Part shown: positions 41,596-49,108 of the stretch, piece by piece
Layout of the letters: each line of letters begins with the position of its first letter
How positions within the stretch are numbered: position 1 is the first letter of the stretch
Assembly (NCBI RefSeq): GCF_026342355.1
Contig: NZ_JAPEMV010000011.1
Coordinates: forward strand, 62,001-126,000
Length of the DNA: 64,000 nt
Direction: 5' to 3'
Source: Streptomyces sp. NBC_00249
Lineage (GTDB): Bacteria; Actinomycetota; Actinomycetes; Streptomycetales; Streptomycetaceae
Notes under the pieces: model-generated
Database searches by the model: none
Told to the model about the DNA's origin: nothing
The model's input: the letters and a program-made list of their open reading frames with translations, nothing else
Position numbers and translations under genes: made by a program

Positions 41596-41749
41596 TGCCC
41601 TGGGCGAGTCCCACTCCGTCCCAGCCCCTGAGGTCGCCGCGGCGACAAGCGCGTAACACCGTCCCCGTTCACACCGGGGCCTGGAGGCGGGCGGGGCTGC
41701 GGCAGGGGCTGCTCTGGGCAGTGGGTCTGAACTACTTGCCATCCACAGT

Positions 41750-41837
41750 TGATTGATAACCAATCAGGCGGATTGTCGGATTCTGTGATAGCGCTGGAGA
41801 AGAGGGCGCCTCCTGGCTAGAGTTCCTGGTCAGAAAG
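41750..41837 (+). promoter_or_regulatory. Leader of CRISPR locus 3
   Basis: Shares AGGCGGATTG...GATTC, GAGAAGAGGGCGCCTCCT and the terminal CTGGTCAGAAAG with the leaders of arrays 4 and 5. An inverted repeat TTGATTG-ATAAC-CAATCAG lies at its upstream end. Directs rightward transcription. Confidence 0.65.
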
Positions 41838-41927
41838 CTGCTCCCCGCGTCCGCGGGGATGAACCCGGCGGGATCATTCCCCGCGGGTGGGGGCTGTCCT
41901 GTTCCCCGCGTACGCGGGGACGGCTTG
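41838..41927 (+). CRISPR. CRISPR locus 3, type I-E, 2 repeats / 1 spacer
   Basis: Repeat 1 (41838-41866) is intact: CTGCTCCCCGCGTCC plus GCGGGGATGAACCC. The 32-bp spacer is 41867-41898. Repeat 2 (41899-41927) keeps its stem (TTCCCCGCGTACGCGGGGA) but has a degenerate 3' end. It faces rightward behind a well-conserved leader, about 2 kb past the 3' end of the Cascade operon. The spacer itself contains a repeat-like TTCCCCGCGGGTGGGG, suggesting repeat-derived origin. Confidence 0.85.
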
Positions 41928-41973
41928 CTTCGCGCGTAGATCGCCGAGGCGCGGGGGATCGCCGGTCCGTCTC

Positions 41974-42308
41974 GGCGGCAAGAAGGACAGCGGCAACAAG
42001 GCCACCCATACGGTCACCGTGAAGCTGGCTCCTGTGCGGGGTGGTCCGCTACGACACTCACGCCACCGCAGGCGCCCGCCTCACCACCACCCGCACGCCG
42101 CCTCGCCGACACCCTCGGCCACCAGGGCTGGGCCGCCGGCCACCTGCGCTCCGACCTGACCGACCACGACGGCCGCCACCGCGCATCCGGTGTCACGGAA
42201 GCGCGGGAGATCCGCAGCCTGTTCACCGACGAGGCGCCGGGGGACTGGCGGTCCGGACTTGCCAAGGCCCCGCTCGCAGCATTTAATAAATGCACAGGCA
42301 TTCATTAA
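41974..42308 (+). pseudogene. Frameshifted remnant of an unidentified gene
   Basis: Protein-like sequence continues through three frames: GKKDSGNKATHTVTVKLAPV (to about 42040), then VRYDTHATAGARLTTTRT (to about 42100), then RRLADTLGHQGWAAGHLRSD with LTDHDGRHRASGVTEAREIR and SLFTDEAPGDWRSGLAKAPL to TAA at 42306-42308. Each change moves the frame by one base in the same direction. No intact start is seen. Two small indels have inactivated the gene. Its 3' end overlaps the operator of the TetR gene. Family unknown. Confidence 0.5.
42284..42307. promoter_or_regulatory. TetR-type operator
   Basis: TAATAAATGC (42284-42293) and GCATTCATTA (42298-42307) form a dyad with one mismatch around ACAG. AT-rich sequence upstream of the TetR start codon at 42328 marks the promoter; autoregulation is likely. 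Confidence 0.65.
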
Positions 42309-42327
42309 TGACGGGCGGTGGCGGTCG

Positions 42328-42921
42328 GTGGCACGTCCACGAGGGGTCGAAGACGCGGTGATCCTGCGCGCGACGGCACAGGTCATGGGCCGTGTGGGCC
42401 CCGCAGGGCTCACGCTGGCCGCCGTGGCGGGTGAGGTCGGGCTGGTGGCGGGCACCCTCGTCCAGCGGTTCGGGTCCAAGCGCGGCCTGCTCCTGGCGCT
42501 CGCCGACCGGTCCGCGCAGGAGGCCCAGGAGACGGCCGGGCAGGTGCGCGCGTCGCACGCGTCGGCCCTCGCCGCCCTCGCGGCCCTGACCGTACGGTCG
42601 GCAGCCGAGATGGCCACGCCGGAGAGCTTCGCCAACCACCTGGCCTTCCTGTGCACGGACCTCACCGATCCGGAGCTCTACGCACGCGCCCTGGCCGTCC
42701 ACCAGGCCCACACCCGCGCGATCGAAGACCTCCTGGCCGAGGCGGCCACCACCGGCGAACTCCGCCCGGACACGGACGCCGCCGCGCTCGCCCGCACCGT
42801 ACAGGCGATTACCGCCGGCACGGGCCTGACCTGGGCGCTCGACCGCGAAGGCACCCTCGAACAGCGCCTGAGGCAAGAACTCGACAACGTACTCGCTCCC
42901 CACCTCCTGGAGGAATCATGA
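42328..42921 (+). CDS. TetR-family transcriptional regulator
   Basis: 197 residues from GTG 42328. DNA-binding part VEDAVILRATAQVMGRVGPA, GLTLAAVAGEVGLVAGTLVQ and RFGSKRGLLLALADRS keeps the TetR order, with RFGSKRGLL at the recognition helix end. Ligand-binding domain follows to HLLEES. Short 5' leader: the start is only 20 bases from the operator. ATGA overlap with the SDR gene makes a regulator-enzyme operon. Confidence 0.87.
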   Translation: MARPRGVEDAVILRATAQVMGRVGPAGLTLAAVAGEVGLVAGTLVQRFGSKRGLLLALADRSAQEAQETAGQVRASHASALAALAALTVRSAAEMATPESFANHLAFLCTDLTDPELYARALAVHQAHTRAIEDLLAEAATTGELRPDTDAAALARTVQAITAGTGLTWALDREGTLEQRLRQELDNVLAPHLLEES

Positions 42922-43817
42922 CGCTGGCCGGAAAGGTGGCCCTGGTCGCCGGAGGCACCCGGGGCGGCGGACGGGGCATCGCCGTCGAACTCGGCGCCGC
43001 CGGCGCGACGGTGTACGTCACCGGCCGCAGCAGCACCGGCGGCGGCCGTTCCGACCTGGACCGCCCGGAAACCATCGAGGAGACCGCCGAGCGGGTCACG
43101 GCCGCGGGCGGCCTGGGCATCCCGGTCCGTACCGACCACAGCAGCCCCGAGGAGGTCCGGGCCCTCGTCGAGCGGATCGCCGCCGACCAGGACGGACAGC
43201 TCGACGTCCTGGTCAACTCCGTATGGGGCGGGGACCCCCTGACCGACTGGGAACACCCCCTGTGGGAGCAGGACCTGGACACCGGCCTGCGGCTGCTGCG
43301 CCAGGCGGTGGAGACCCACGTGATCACCAGCCGGTTTGCGCTGCCGCTGATGGTCGCCCGCAAGAGCGGCCTGGTCGTGGAGGTCACCGACGGCAACACC
43401 GCCCGCTATCGCGGCTCGTTCTTCTACGACCTGGCCAAGTCGACGGTCATCCGCCTCGCCGTCGCACAGGCCGCCGAGCTCAGGCCGCACGGCGTCGCGG
43501 CCGTGGCCGTCACCCCCGGCTTCCTGCGCTCGGAGGCCATGCTCGACCACTTCGGCGTCACCGAGCACACCTGGCGTGACGCCGCGGCCCAGGACCCGCA
43601 CTTCGCCCACTCCGAAACCCCCGCCTACCTCGGCCGCGCCGTCGCCGCCCTGGCCGCCGACCCCCACGTCATGACGAAGACGGGCCGCGCCCTGGCCACC
43701 TGGGGTCTCTACGAGGAGTACGGCTTCACCGACGCGGACGGCACCCAACCGGACTTCGCCGCCCACTGGGCCAATTCCCTGGAAGCCACCCACGGCCCCC
43801 TCGGCGACCCCCTGTAA
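42918..43817 (+). CDS. Short-chain dehydrogenase/reductase (SDR)
   Basis: 299 residues. GKVALVAGGTRGGGRGIAVE at the N-terminus is the NADP-binding TGxxxGxG-type motif in an atypical form (GGTRGGGRG), followed by VYVTGRSS. The usual catalytic S-Y-K region reads VTDGNTARYRGSFFYDLAKS: Tyr and Lys are present as FYDLAK (Y-x3-K) but the Ser of the triad is replaced by a DGN segment. This matches a subgroup of SDRs with a long insertion near residue 40. Substrate unknown; cytoplasmic. Regulated by the upstream TetR. Confidence 0.87.
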   Translation: MTLAGKVALVAGGTRGGGRGIAVELGAAGATVYVTGRSSTGGGRSDLDRPETIEETAERVTAAGGLGIPVRTDHSSPEEVRALVERIAADQDGQLDVLVNSVWGGDPLTDWEHPLWEQDLDTGLRLLRQAVETHVITSRFALPLMVARKSGLVVEVTDGNTARYRGSFFYDLAKSTVIRLAVAQAAELRPHGVAAVAVTPGFLRSEAMLDHFGVTEHTWRDAAAQDPHFAHSETPAYLGRAVAALAADPHVMTKTGRALATWGLYEEYGFTDADGTQPDFAAHWANSLEATHGPLGDPL

Positions 43818-43852
43818 CACCGGCGGCGTACGGCCCGAACGGCACGAGCGGC

Positions 43853-43890
43853 GGGGCCCGACTTTTGTCCGCGGACAAAAGTCGGGCCCC
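43853..43890. repeat. 38-bp perfect palindrome containing candidate parS copy 5
   Basis: GGGGCCC, then the 24-bp parB-type palindrome (core CTTTTGTCCGCGGACAAAAG), then GGGCCCC: 38 bases, perfectly symmetrical. It sits in the gap between the convergent SDR (stop 43817) and cas6e (stop 43905), 3 kb from the parB cluster. It could serve as both partition site and bidirectional terminator. Confidence 0.88.
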
Positions 43891-43904
43891 CGCACAGGGA
43901 ATGG

Positions 43905-44627
43905 TCAGCGGGTCAGGAGGAGGCCGCAGCTGTAGGCCCGGGCGTGACCGAGGCCGCCTGCCAGGGCCGACAACAGGGCCTCGGGGTCGGTGACCACGAG
44001 GTCGCCGCGGATTTCCGCCCGCCCGATCCGCAGGGCCTTGTGCCGATCGGTGCTGGACACGGTCGGCAGCATGCGGATCCCGAGGGTGTCAGGTTCGGCC
44101 CAGGCCCCGATGCGGACGACCCCGTCTTCCGCGGTCACCGGTTCCCCTTCGTCCTGGAGACGCCGTAGGAACCACTTCTTCACGTGCTCAGGACTGGTGT
44201 GGGCGACCCGGGTCCCGCGAGCCTTCTCGGAGACGGGCTTGCCCGACGGCCGACTGCGGGTCGGGTTGACGACGGTCCGGAAGCCCAGGACCTCCCCGGC
44301 CTTGAAGGTGCGGTCGACGGTGAGGACGTGCGGCCTGCCGGTGAGCGCGGCCCGGGGGATACGGCTCCAGTCTCCCGGGACCCGTGACTGCACGACCAGC
44401 ACGAGCGCGGCCGCCTTGAGGTCCACCGACCATGTCGACAGCACACCCATCTGGGAGCGGGCTTCGGGATCCCCGTCCGCGACCCAGCCGCGGAATCCGC
44501 TCATGACGGTCCGGTGCATCTCCTGGGCGTCCACGAGGGACTTCGCGGCGTACGGGTGGCGGGCGTCCAGGGTCAGGATGGAGTGGGTGGCCACGAAACG
44601 AGCCGTCGTGGCACGGGTGCTGTTCAC
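43905..44627 (-). CDS. cas6e: Cas6e (Cse3/CasE) crRNA endoribonuclease
   Basis: 240 residues from GTG 44627, whose GTGA overlaps the cas5e stop. RAMP fold features include the N-terminal strand ARFVATHSILTLDARHPY, a His after the first strand, FRTVVNPTRSR, and the C-terminal Gly-rich loop ALAGGLGHARAYSCGLLLTR typical of Cas6e. The enzyme cuts precursor transcripts within each repeat and stays bound to the 3' hairpin of the crRNA. Length (usually about 200-225) is slightly above average. Last gene of the Cascade operon; followed by the 38-bp palindrome, not by cas1. Confidence 0.93.
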   Translation of the reverse strand: MNSTRATTARFVATHSILTLDARHPYAAKSLVDAQEMHRTVMSGFRGWVADGDPEARSQMGVLSTWSVDLKAAALVLVVQSRVPGDWSRIPRAALTGRPHVLTVDRTFKAGEVLGFRTVVNPTRSRPSGKPVSEKARGTRVAHTSPEHVKKWFLRRLQDEGEPVTAEDGVVRIGAWAEPDTLGIRMLPTVSSTDRHKALRIGRAEIRGDLVVTDPEALLSALAGGLGHARAYSCGLLLTR

Positions 44628-45466
44628 TCGAAGATGTCCCATTCGCTGGCGGTCGGGGCGATGGTGACGCGCATACGGGTCTCCCAGCGTGTGGTGTGGG
44701 CCCTTCGCGCCGGATGGAAGCTGACCGGCTGGTCGTTGACCGGGGAAGCCCCGGGAGCATCGGCGTGGGCCTGGATCCAGGCCCACGGACGGTGGCCTGA
44801 GACCGGGCCGTCGGGGAGGGGGAGCAGCTGCTTGGCGGTGAATGCCTCCGCGAGGGTGCCGGGCAGGATGTCCCCGGCGAGCGTGCCGCAGGGCGGGCAG
44901 GACTTACGGCCCAGCCACAGCAGCTGGCGCGGATGTTCCAGAGCGTGGGCGATCTCTTCCAGCCACCCTTCGTCCTCGTGTCGCAGACCCACCACGAACG
45001 CGGCGTCCGACAGGTACCAGCGTTCGGTGATCAGGGCCGTACGCGACAGTTCGCCGGAGACGAGAGCCCCCGAGACGGGGTCGGCCGCGATCTTCTTCGG
45101 TGCCCCGTACCAGTCGGCCAGGTCGTGGTGGCCGAAGCTCTCGCCGGTTGCCGCCTCCAGACCGGCGGCGACGGCGGCCGCACGCCGGTGGTCGGTGATG
45201 ACGTCGCGCGGGCGCAGCGGGTACCGGCCGCCGCCCACGGAGTGGTAGTCCCGTACCGGGGTTCCGGGACGGTCCGCGCGGACGCCGAACTCCAGCGCCG
45301 CGAGGTCGTCCACCGGCTCGGTACGGTCCCGGCCGAGGGCGGCGGCGCACAGGCCGATGACCGCGGACTTGGTGGGCCGGCTGTGGCTGTCGCGGCGGGA
45401 GAAACGGGACACCGCCCCCCAGGACTGCAGGGGGGCGGCGAGCCGGACGAGCAGGACGTGCGTCAC
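44624..45466 (-). CDS. cas5e: Cas5e (CasD), Cascade subunit
   Basis: 280 residues from GTG 45466 (overlaps the cas7e stop). N-terminus THVLLVRLAAPLQSWGAVSR then FSRRDSHSRPTKSAVIGLCA is the classic Cas5 opening (aPLqSWG, PtkSgviGLl). Further: VRDYHSVGGG and DHRRAAAVAAGLEAATGESF, RWYLSDAAFVVGLRHEDEG, and LLWLGRKSCPPC. Cas5e holds the 5' handle of the crRNA and contacts Cas8e. The ~30-residue C-terminal tail (MRVTIAPTASEWDIFE) is part of the fold. Translationally coupled on both sides. Confidence 0.94.
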   Translation of the reverse strand: MTHVLLVRLAAPLQSWGAVSRFSRRDSHSRPTKSAVIGLCAAALGRDRTEPVDDLAALEFGVRADRPGTPVRDYHSVGGGRYPLRPRDVITDHRRAAAVAAGLEAATGESFGHHDLADWYGAPKKIAADPVSGALVSGELSRTALITERWYLSDAAFVVGLRHEDEGWLEEIAHALEHPRQLLWLGRKSCPPCGTLAGDILPGTLAEAFTAKQLLPLPDGPVSGHRPWAWIQAHADAPGASPVNDQPVSFHPARRAHTTRWETRMRVTIAPTASEWDIFE

Positions 45467-46845
45467 GCCGTCAGCTCCTCGATGGACGGCACCTTCGTCG
45501 CGCCGAGGTCCTTCAGCTCGTCCAGCAGATCGTCGATGTGCGGGTCGTACGTGAGTACGCGTCCGGTCTTGATGTCGTCGCGGCGGTCGCTGACGAACAC
45601 GTGGTGGCGGATCAGCCTCTTCACCGCGGCAGGGCCGGCGGGCCCCTCGCCCCCCTTCGGCTTCCGGCCGCTCTCGCGGCCTTCCGCCTCGCCCGCCACG
45701 GGGCTCTCGTCGATCGGGCGTTGGAAGGCGGCCGCGTAGTTGTAGGGCCGCGCGCCTTCGAAGGCGAGGACCAGGGCGGGCAGGGTCCCGGTGGAGGCGG
45801 TGGAGTTCTTCTTCGCCTCGGGGAAGGCGTCCACGAAGGCGTTGACGAACTCGGCCTCGGCGGCCACCGCGGTCTCCTCCGCCTCCTGGGCGGTCATGCC
45901 TGCGGCTTCGAGGTTCCTGCGCAGCTTGCGGCGGTCGAGTACGGCATGCCGGTAGAACGTGCCGGAGATCAACGACTGGTAGCCGGTCATGCCGGCTCCC
46001 GCGTCATCGGCGGAGTCCAGGAAGTCCAGGGCGTTCCTCTTGCGGTCCAGCTTGGCGTCGTCGGCCGCAGCGTAGAAGTCGTCCAGTTGCTCGGCCTCGT
46101 GCACCGTGAAGGCGTGGCTGCTCTGGACGGCCCCGTCCACGTTGGGGGAGTCCGCGATCTCGGCCAGGAAGCGTCCGTAGAGGGCGATGTCGATGGCGTC
46201 GCGCGGGGCGAGGGCGACGAGGACCGCCGTGCGGGTCGCGGGTGGGAGCGCGGGAAGCGACGCGGACTTGACCGGGCCTTCGGCAGACTCGGCTTCCGCC
46301 TCGGCAGGAGGGGTGGCCTTCTTGCCCCGCTTGGGTTTCGCGGAGGCTGCCTGCGCTGCCAGATAGGAGGCCGTCCAGGTCCTGAGGTCCTCGGCGTTTT
46401 CCGCGATGTGGGCGGCGATGCGCGTGCCCGCGTCGGACGGCGCGAAGAGCAGGACCTTGGTCAGGTTGGCCACGGTCTTCTTGCCGGGATCGCCGAACTT
46501 GAGGCCGGTGGCTTCGACGACCGCGCGTGCCGTGGTGACCGCCTCGTCCTTGTCCCAGCCGTGTTCGGATACCAGCGCGCGGGCCGTGATCAGCGCCCAC
46601 TCGCGGGTACGGATGCCCGTGGTCCGCCCTGCCAGGGCGCCGACGCCCTCGTTGGCCCGGTCACGGGCGTGGACCCGCTCGGCACGGCGACGGGCCTGGC
46701 TCGTGATCAGGTGCCGTTCGGCGCCCCCGTAGACGATCGACTTCGGGGAGCCGTTCTCGTCCCGCACGGGCAGTACGGCGACGAGCGTTTCCAGCAGGTG
46801 GAGGGAGAGGAACGGGCTGCCGGTGAAGGAGGCCTGGGTGGTCAC
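45463..46845 (-). CDS. cas7e: Cas7e (Cse4/CasC), Cascade backbone, with long insertions
   Basis: 460 residues from GTG 46845. Starts TTQASFTGSPFLSLHLLETL and continues YGGAERHLITSQARRRAERV, matching Cse4. Later YGRFLAEIADSPNVDGAVQS, SSHAFTVHEAEQLDDFYAAA, GTLPALVLAFEGARPYNYAA are Cas7e landmarks. The family is normally about 350-390 residues. Here extra Lys/Ala/Glu-rich sequence occurs at about 165-198 (AKPKRGKKATPPAEAEAESA) and near the C-terminus (GEAEGRESGRKPKGGEGPAG). Six copies form the crRNA-binding filament; the insertions should be surface loops. GTGA overlaps on both ends. Confidence 0.95.
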   Translation of the reverse strand: MTTQASFTGSPFLSLHLLETLVAVLPVRDENGSPKSIVYGGAERHLITSQARRRAERVHARDRANEGVGALAGRTTGIRTREWALITARALVSEHGWDKDEAVTTARAVVEATGLKFGDPGKKTVANLTKVLLFAPSDAGTRIAAHIAENAEDLRTWTASYLAAQAASAKPKRGKKATPPAEAEAESAEGPVKSASLPALPPATRTAVLVALAPRDAIDIALYGRFLAEIADSPNVDGAVQSSHAFTVHEAEQLDDFYAAADDAKLDRKRNALDFLDSADDAGAGMTGYQSLISGTFYRHAVLDRRKLRRNLEAAGMTAQEAEETAVAAEAEFVNAFVDAFPEAKKNSTASTGTLPALVLAFEGARPYNYAAAFQRPIDESPVAGEAEGRESGRKPKGGEGPAGPAAVKRLIRHHVFVSDRRDDIKTGRVLTYDPHIDDLLDELKDLGATKVPSIEELTA

Positions 46846-47483
46846 GTGGTGGTGCCCTTCTCGGTCGTGTCGGCGGTCGTGTCGCGCTTCCCGGCGCTGT
46901 CTCCGGTCCGGGCCGGCTCGTGGAAGTCCACGGCCCAGCCGTCGGCGACCGCGGCCTTGCGGTCGTTCCAGCGGCCGAGGTCGTCCGCGAGCCGTGTCCA
47001 GTCGGGCGGCGCCTGGTCGCAGGAGCGCAGCCGGGCGACGGTGTGCTGGAGGTGACGCCAGGGGATGCGGCGGCTGGAGACGATCCGGTCGATCAGACGG
47101 CTGGCTCCGGGATCGTTCGGCCCGCGCCCCGCTCCGCCGCCGATCCTGCGGGCGGCCGCACCGAGGCTGCCGAACCCGTACGAGGGCCGCACCGCGCCGC
47201 GGTGGTAGACGGCGAAGAGGAAGGCCACCTCCTCGAACACCTCGCGTCGATCCGGGTCCAACCAGCCGGCCCGGATGCGGGTGTTCGTCCGTACGCGCGG
47301 CCGGCGCAGCTCCGCGAGCTGCCCGTACTCCCGGTCGCGCACCAGGGACGCGAGCCAGGCGGTGAGGCGCTCGCCGGGCTCCTGCTCCTCCCAGGCGCGC
47401 TCCCTCCGCCCCCGGTCCACGAGGCCCTTGGACGTGTGCGGGACGTCCGGGTCGTCGGAGGGGAACTCGGTCTGCGTGCTCAT
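46842..47483 (-). CDS. cse2: Cse2 (CasB), Cascade small subunit
   Basis: 213 residues from ATG 47483 (GGGGAGA site upstream; ATGA overlaps cas8e). LTAWLASLVRDREYGQLAEL, DRREVFEEVAFLFAVYHRGA, GFGSLGAAARRIGG and SRLIDRIVSSRRIPWRHLQH follow the Cse2 pattern of helical bundle with Arg/Lys-rich faces. The N-terminal 35 residues and the last 25 (TGDSAGKRDTTADTTEKGTT) are polar tails. Two copies normally stabilise the R-loop by contacting the displaced DNA strand. Confidence 0.92.
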   Translation of the reverse strand: MSTQTEFPSDDPDVPHTSKGLVDRGRRERAWEEQEPGERLTAWLASLVRDREYGQLAELRRPRVRTNTRIRAGWLDPDRREVFEEVAFLFAVYHRGAVRPSYGFGSLGAAARRIGGGAGRGPNDPGASRLIDRIVSSRRIPWRHLQHTVARLRSCDQAPPDWTRLADDLGRWNDRKAAVADGWAVDFHEPARTGDSAGKRDTTADTTEKGTTT

Positions 47484-49108
47484 GCTTTCTCCCCGTGGAG
47501 TTCTGCCGGGGCCTTCCGGCTCGCCAGCTCGTCCTCGAATCGGCGCAGGGCCGCGGCGCGTGTCTGGAAGCCCCGGGAGTTCCTCGGCAGAGAGTCGAGG
47601 GACTTGGCGAGGAATCCCTTGGCCTGGTCGGTGAGGGTGGACGCGTAGGAGAAGAGGCACTCGTGCACCGGTTCCCGGGCGGCCGTTTCCTCCAGCAGGA
47701 TGTGGAACGGATCCTCGGCCGCTTCCCAGTGCCTCCACCTGACGTCGAAGCGGGCGACCTGGCCGGCCTTGTCGGAGGGCTTCGGGTTCGGGTAGGCGAT
47801 CTCCCAGGCCGCGTAGGCGGCCTTGCCCAGACTCATGGCGACGTACTCGGCGATGGCGGAACCCCGCGTCGACGCATGACACAGCACAGCGCCCAGACCG
47901 GGGGCGAACGGGAAGGAGCCGGAGATCCAGGTGATGGCCGTGGTCTGCTTGGCCACGAGCCCCACCGCCCAGAGGCGGACGCTCCGGACCGGCGGGCCGT
48001 CCGGTCCGCGCAGCGCGTCCGGGCCGGGGAACAGGGCGAGGCGTCGGTAGAGGTTCGTGCCGCGGCCGCCGCGATCCGCAGTCCCCGCGTCCACGACGGC
48101 CGTGTAGAGCGCGTGCGCGTCGCGCCAGAAGGCGCGGGACGCCGAGGGCCACAGCGGCTTCTCGACGCCCTGGACGGTCGTGGCGTAGACGGCGTCCTGG
48201 AGGTGCGGGCGCTGGAGGCGGAGCAGTTCCCCGGCGCCCATCAGCACCCGGTCGACCACGATGTCCCCTGACCCGGGCAGAACGGCCGGGCGCAGCAGAA
48301 CGGACCGGCCGAGAGCGCTGTGGAGGTCCGCGGGCCCGCTCACGGGCCGTCCGTCCGGCTTCGTCCGGAAGCCGCGACGTGCTTGTGTCCCTGAGGTCCA
48401 GGAGCGGTTGAACTCGCCGGGGGGACCGGGGGAGGGCATCAGATTCAGCCGGAGGGTCTCGCCGAGCGTCGAGCCGAGGGCGATGACGCGTATGCGGCTG
48501 CTGAGCCGGCCGACGGCGAGGTTCGTGATCGTGGGCCCGAGGGTCTCCTTGCCGGAGATCCTCGCGCGGCCGGCCGGACCGTAGACGTGCTGGGTGAGCA
48601 CGGCCCGGAACGCCTCGGCAGGTGACAACGGCTGGGGGTGGTCCAGGTGGTGGTGGTCGAAGAACTGGCTGTAGTCGCCCACCTGCTCGATGACGACCTG
48701 CGCCGGTCCTGCCCCGCGCTGGTCGAGGTAGGGGGCGAGGAGCGAGTTCTGACCGAGCGGCTCGGTGGGATGGAACAGGTCCCAGATCTCGTCTTCCGGC
48801 CGGTCGGCGAGCCATCGGGCGGCCTGGTCGAGTGAGTGGCCGTCCTCGACCCAGTCCCGCCACTCGGTGTCCGTGCTGGGGGAGGTCCCGGAGGCGTAGC
48901 AGATGGCCAGCAGGTATTCGAGGAGAGCGACCTGCTCGCCGGGGGTGGATCCACTCACGGACCGCAGGCCGTCCGCTTCCGCGAGCAGCTCGATCAGACT
49001 CCGCTCGACCCGCTCGCCCTTCAGTGTCAGTGCCTCGGCGCATGGTTGTCGCCGAGGGTCCCACTGAGGACGTGCCACCCCGCGAGGCGGAGTGCGTGAT
49101 TCAGCCAA
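47480..49108 (-). CDS. cas8e: Cas8e (Cse1/CasA), PAM-recognising large subunit
   Basis: 542 residues from a TTG at 49108 (next ATG is internal to another frame), in the usual 500-560 range. Matches include SLIELLAEADGLRSVSGSTP, EQVALLEYLLAICYASGTSP, WEDLFHP-like IWDLFHPTEPLGQNSLLAPY, AFRAVLTQHVYGPAGRARIS, and a C-terminal four-helix bundle (DQAKGFLAKSLDSLPRNSRG). Cas8e recognises the PAM and recruits Cas3. First gene of the leftward operon; the promoter should lie between 49109 and 49250. No cas3 lies upstream: the next large gene is divergent and encodes a STAND ATPase. Confidence 0.95.
   Translation of the reverse strand: MAESRTPPRGVARPQWDPRRQPCAEALTLKGERVERSLIELLAEADGLRSVSGSTPGEQVALLEYLLAICYASGTSPSTDTEWRDWVEDGHSLDQAARWLADRPEDEIWDLFHPTEPLGQNSLLAPYLDQRGAGPAQVVIEQVGDYSQFFDHHHLDHPQPLSPAEAFRAVLTQHVYGPAGRARISGKETLGPTITNLAVGRLSSRIRVIALGSTLGETLRLNLMPSPGPPGEFNRSWTSGTQARRGFRTKPDGRPVSGPADLHSALGRSVLLRPAVLPGSGDIVVDRVLMGAGELLRLQRPHLQDAVYATTVQGVEKPLWPSASRAFWRDAHALYTAVVDAGTADRGGRGTNLYRRLALFPGPDALRGPDGPPVRSVRLWAVGLVAKQTTAITWISGSFPFAPGLGAVLCHASTRGSAIAEYVAMSLGKAAYAAWEIAYPNPKPSDKAGQVARFDVRWRHWEAAEDPFHILLEETAAREPVHECLFSYASTLTDQAKGFLAKSLDSLPRNSRGFQTRAAALRRFEDELASRKAPAELHGEKA

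Noticed and set aside
43853..43890. Considered the 38-bp palindrome only as a terminator between convergent genes.
   Set aside because: Its central 24 bp are identical to the parB-associated palindromes, so a plain terminator does not explain it, although it may also terminate.
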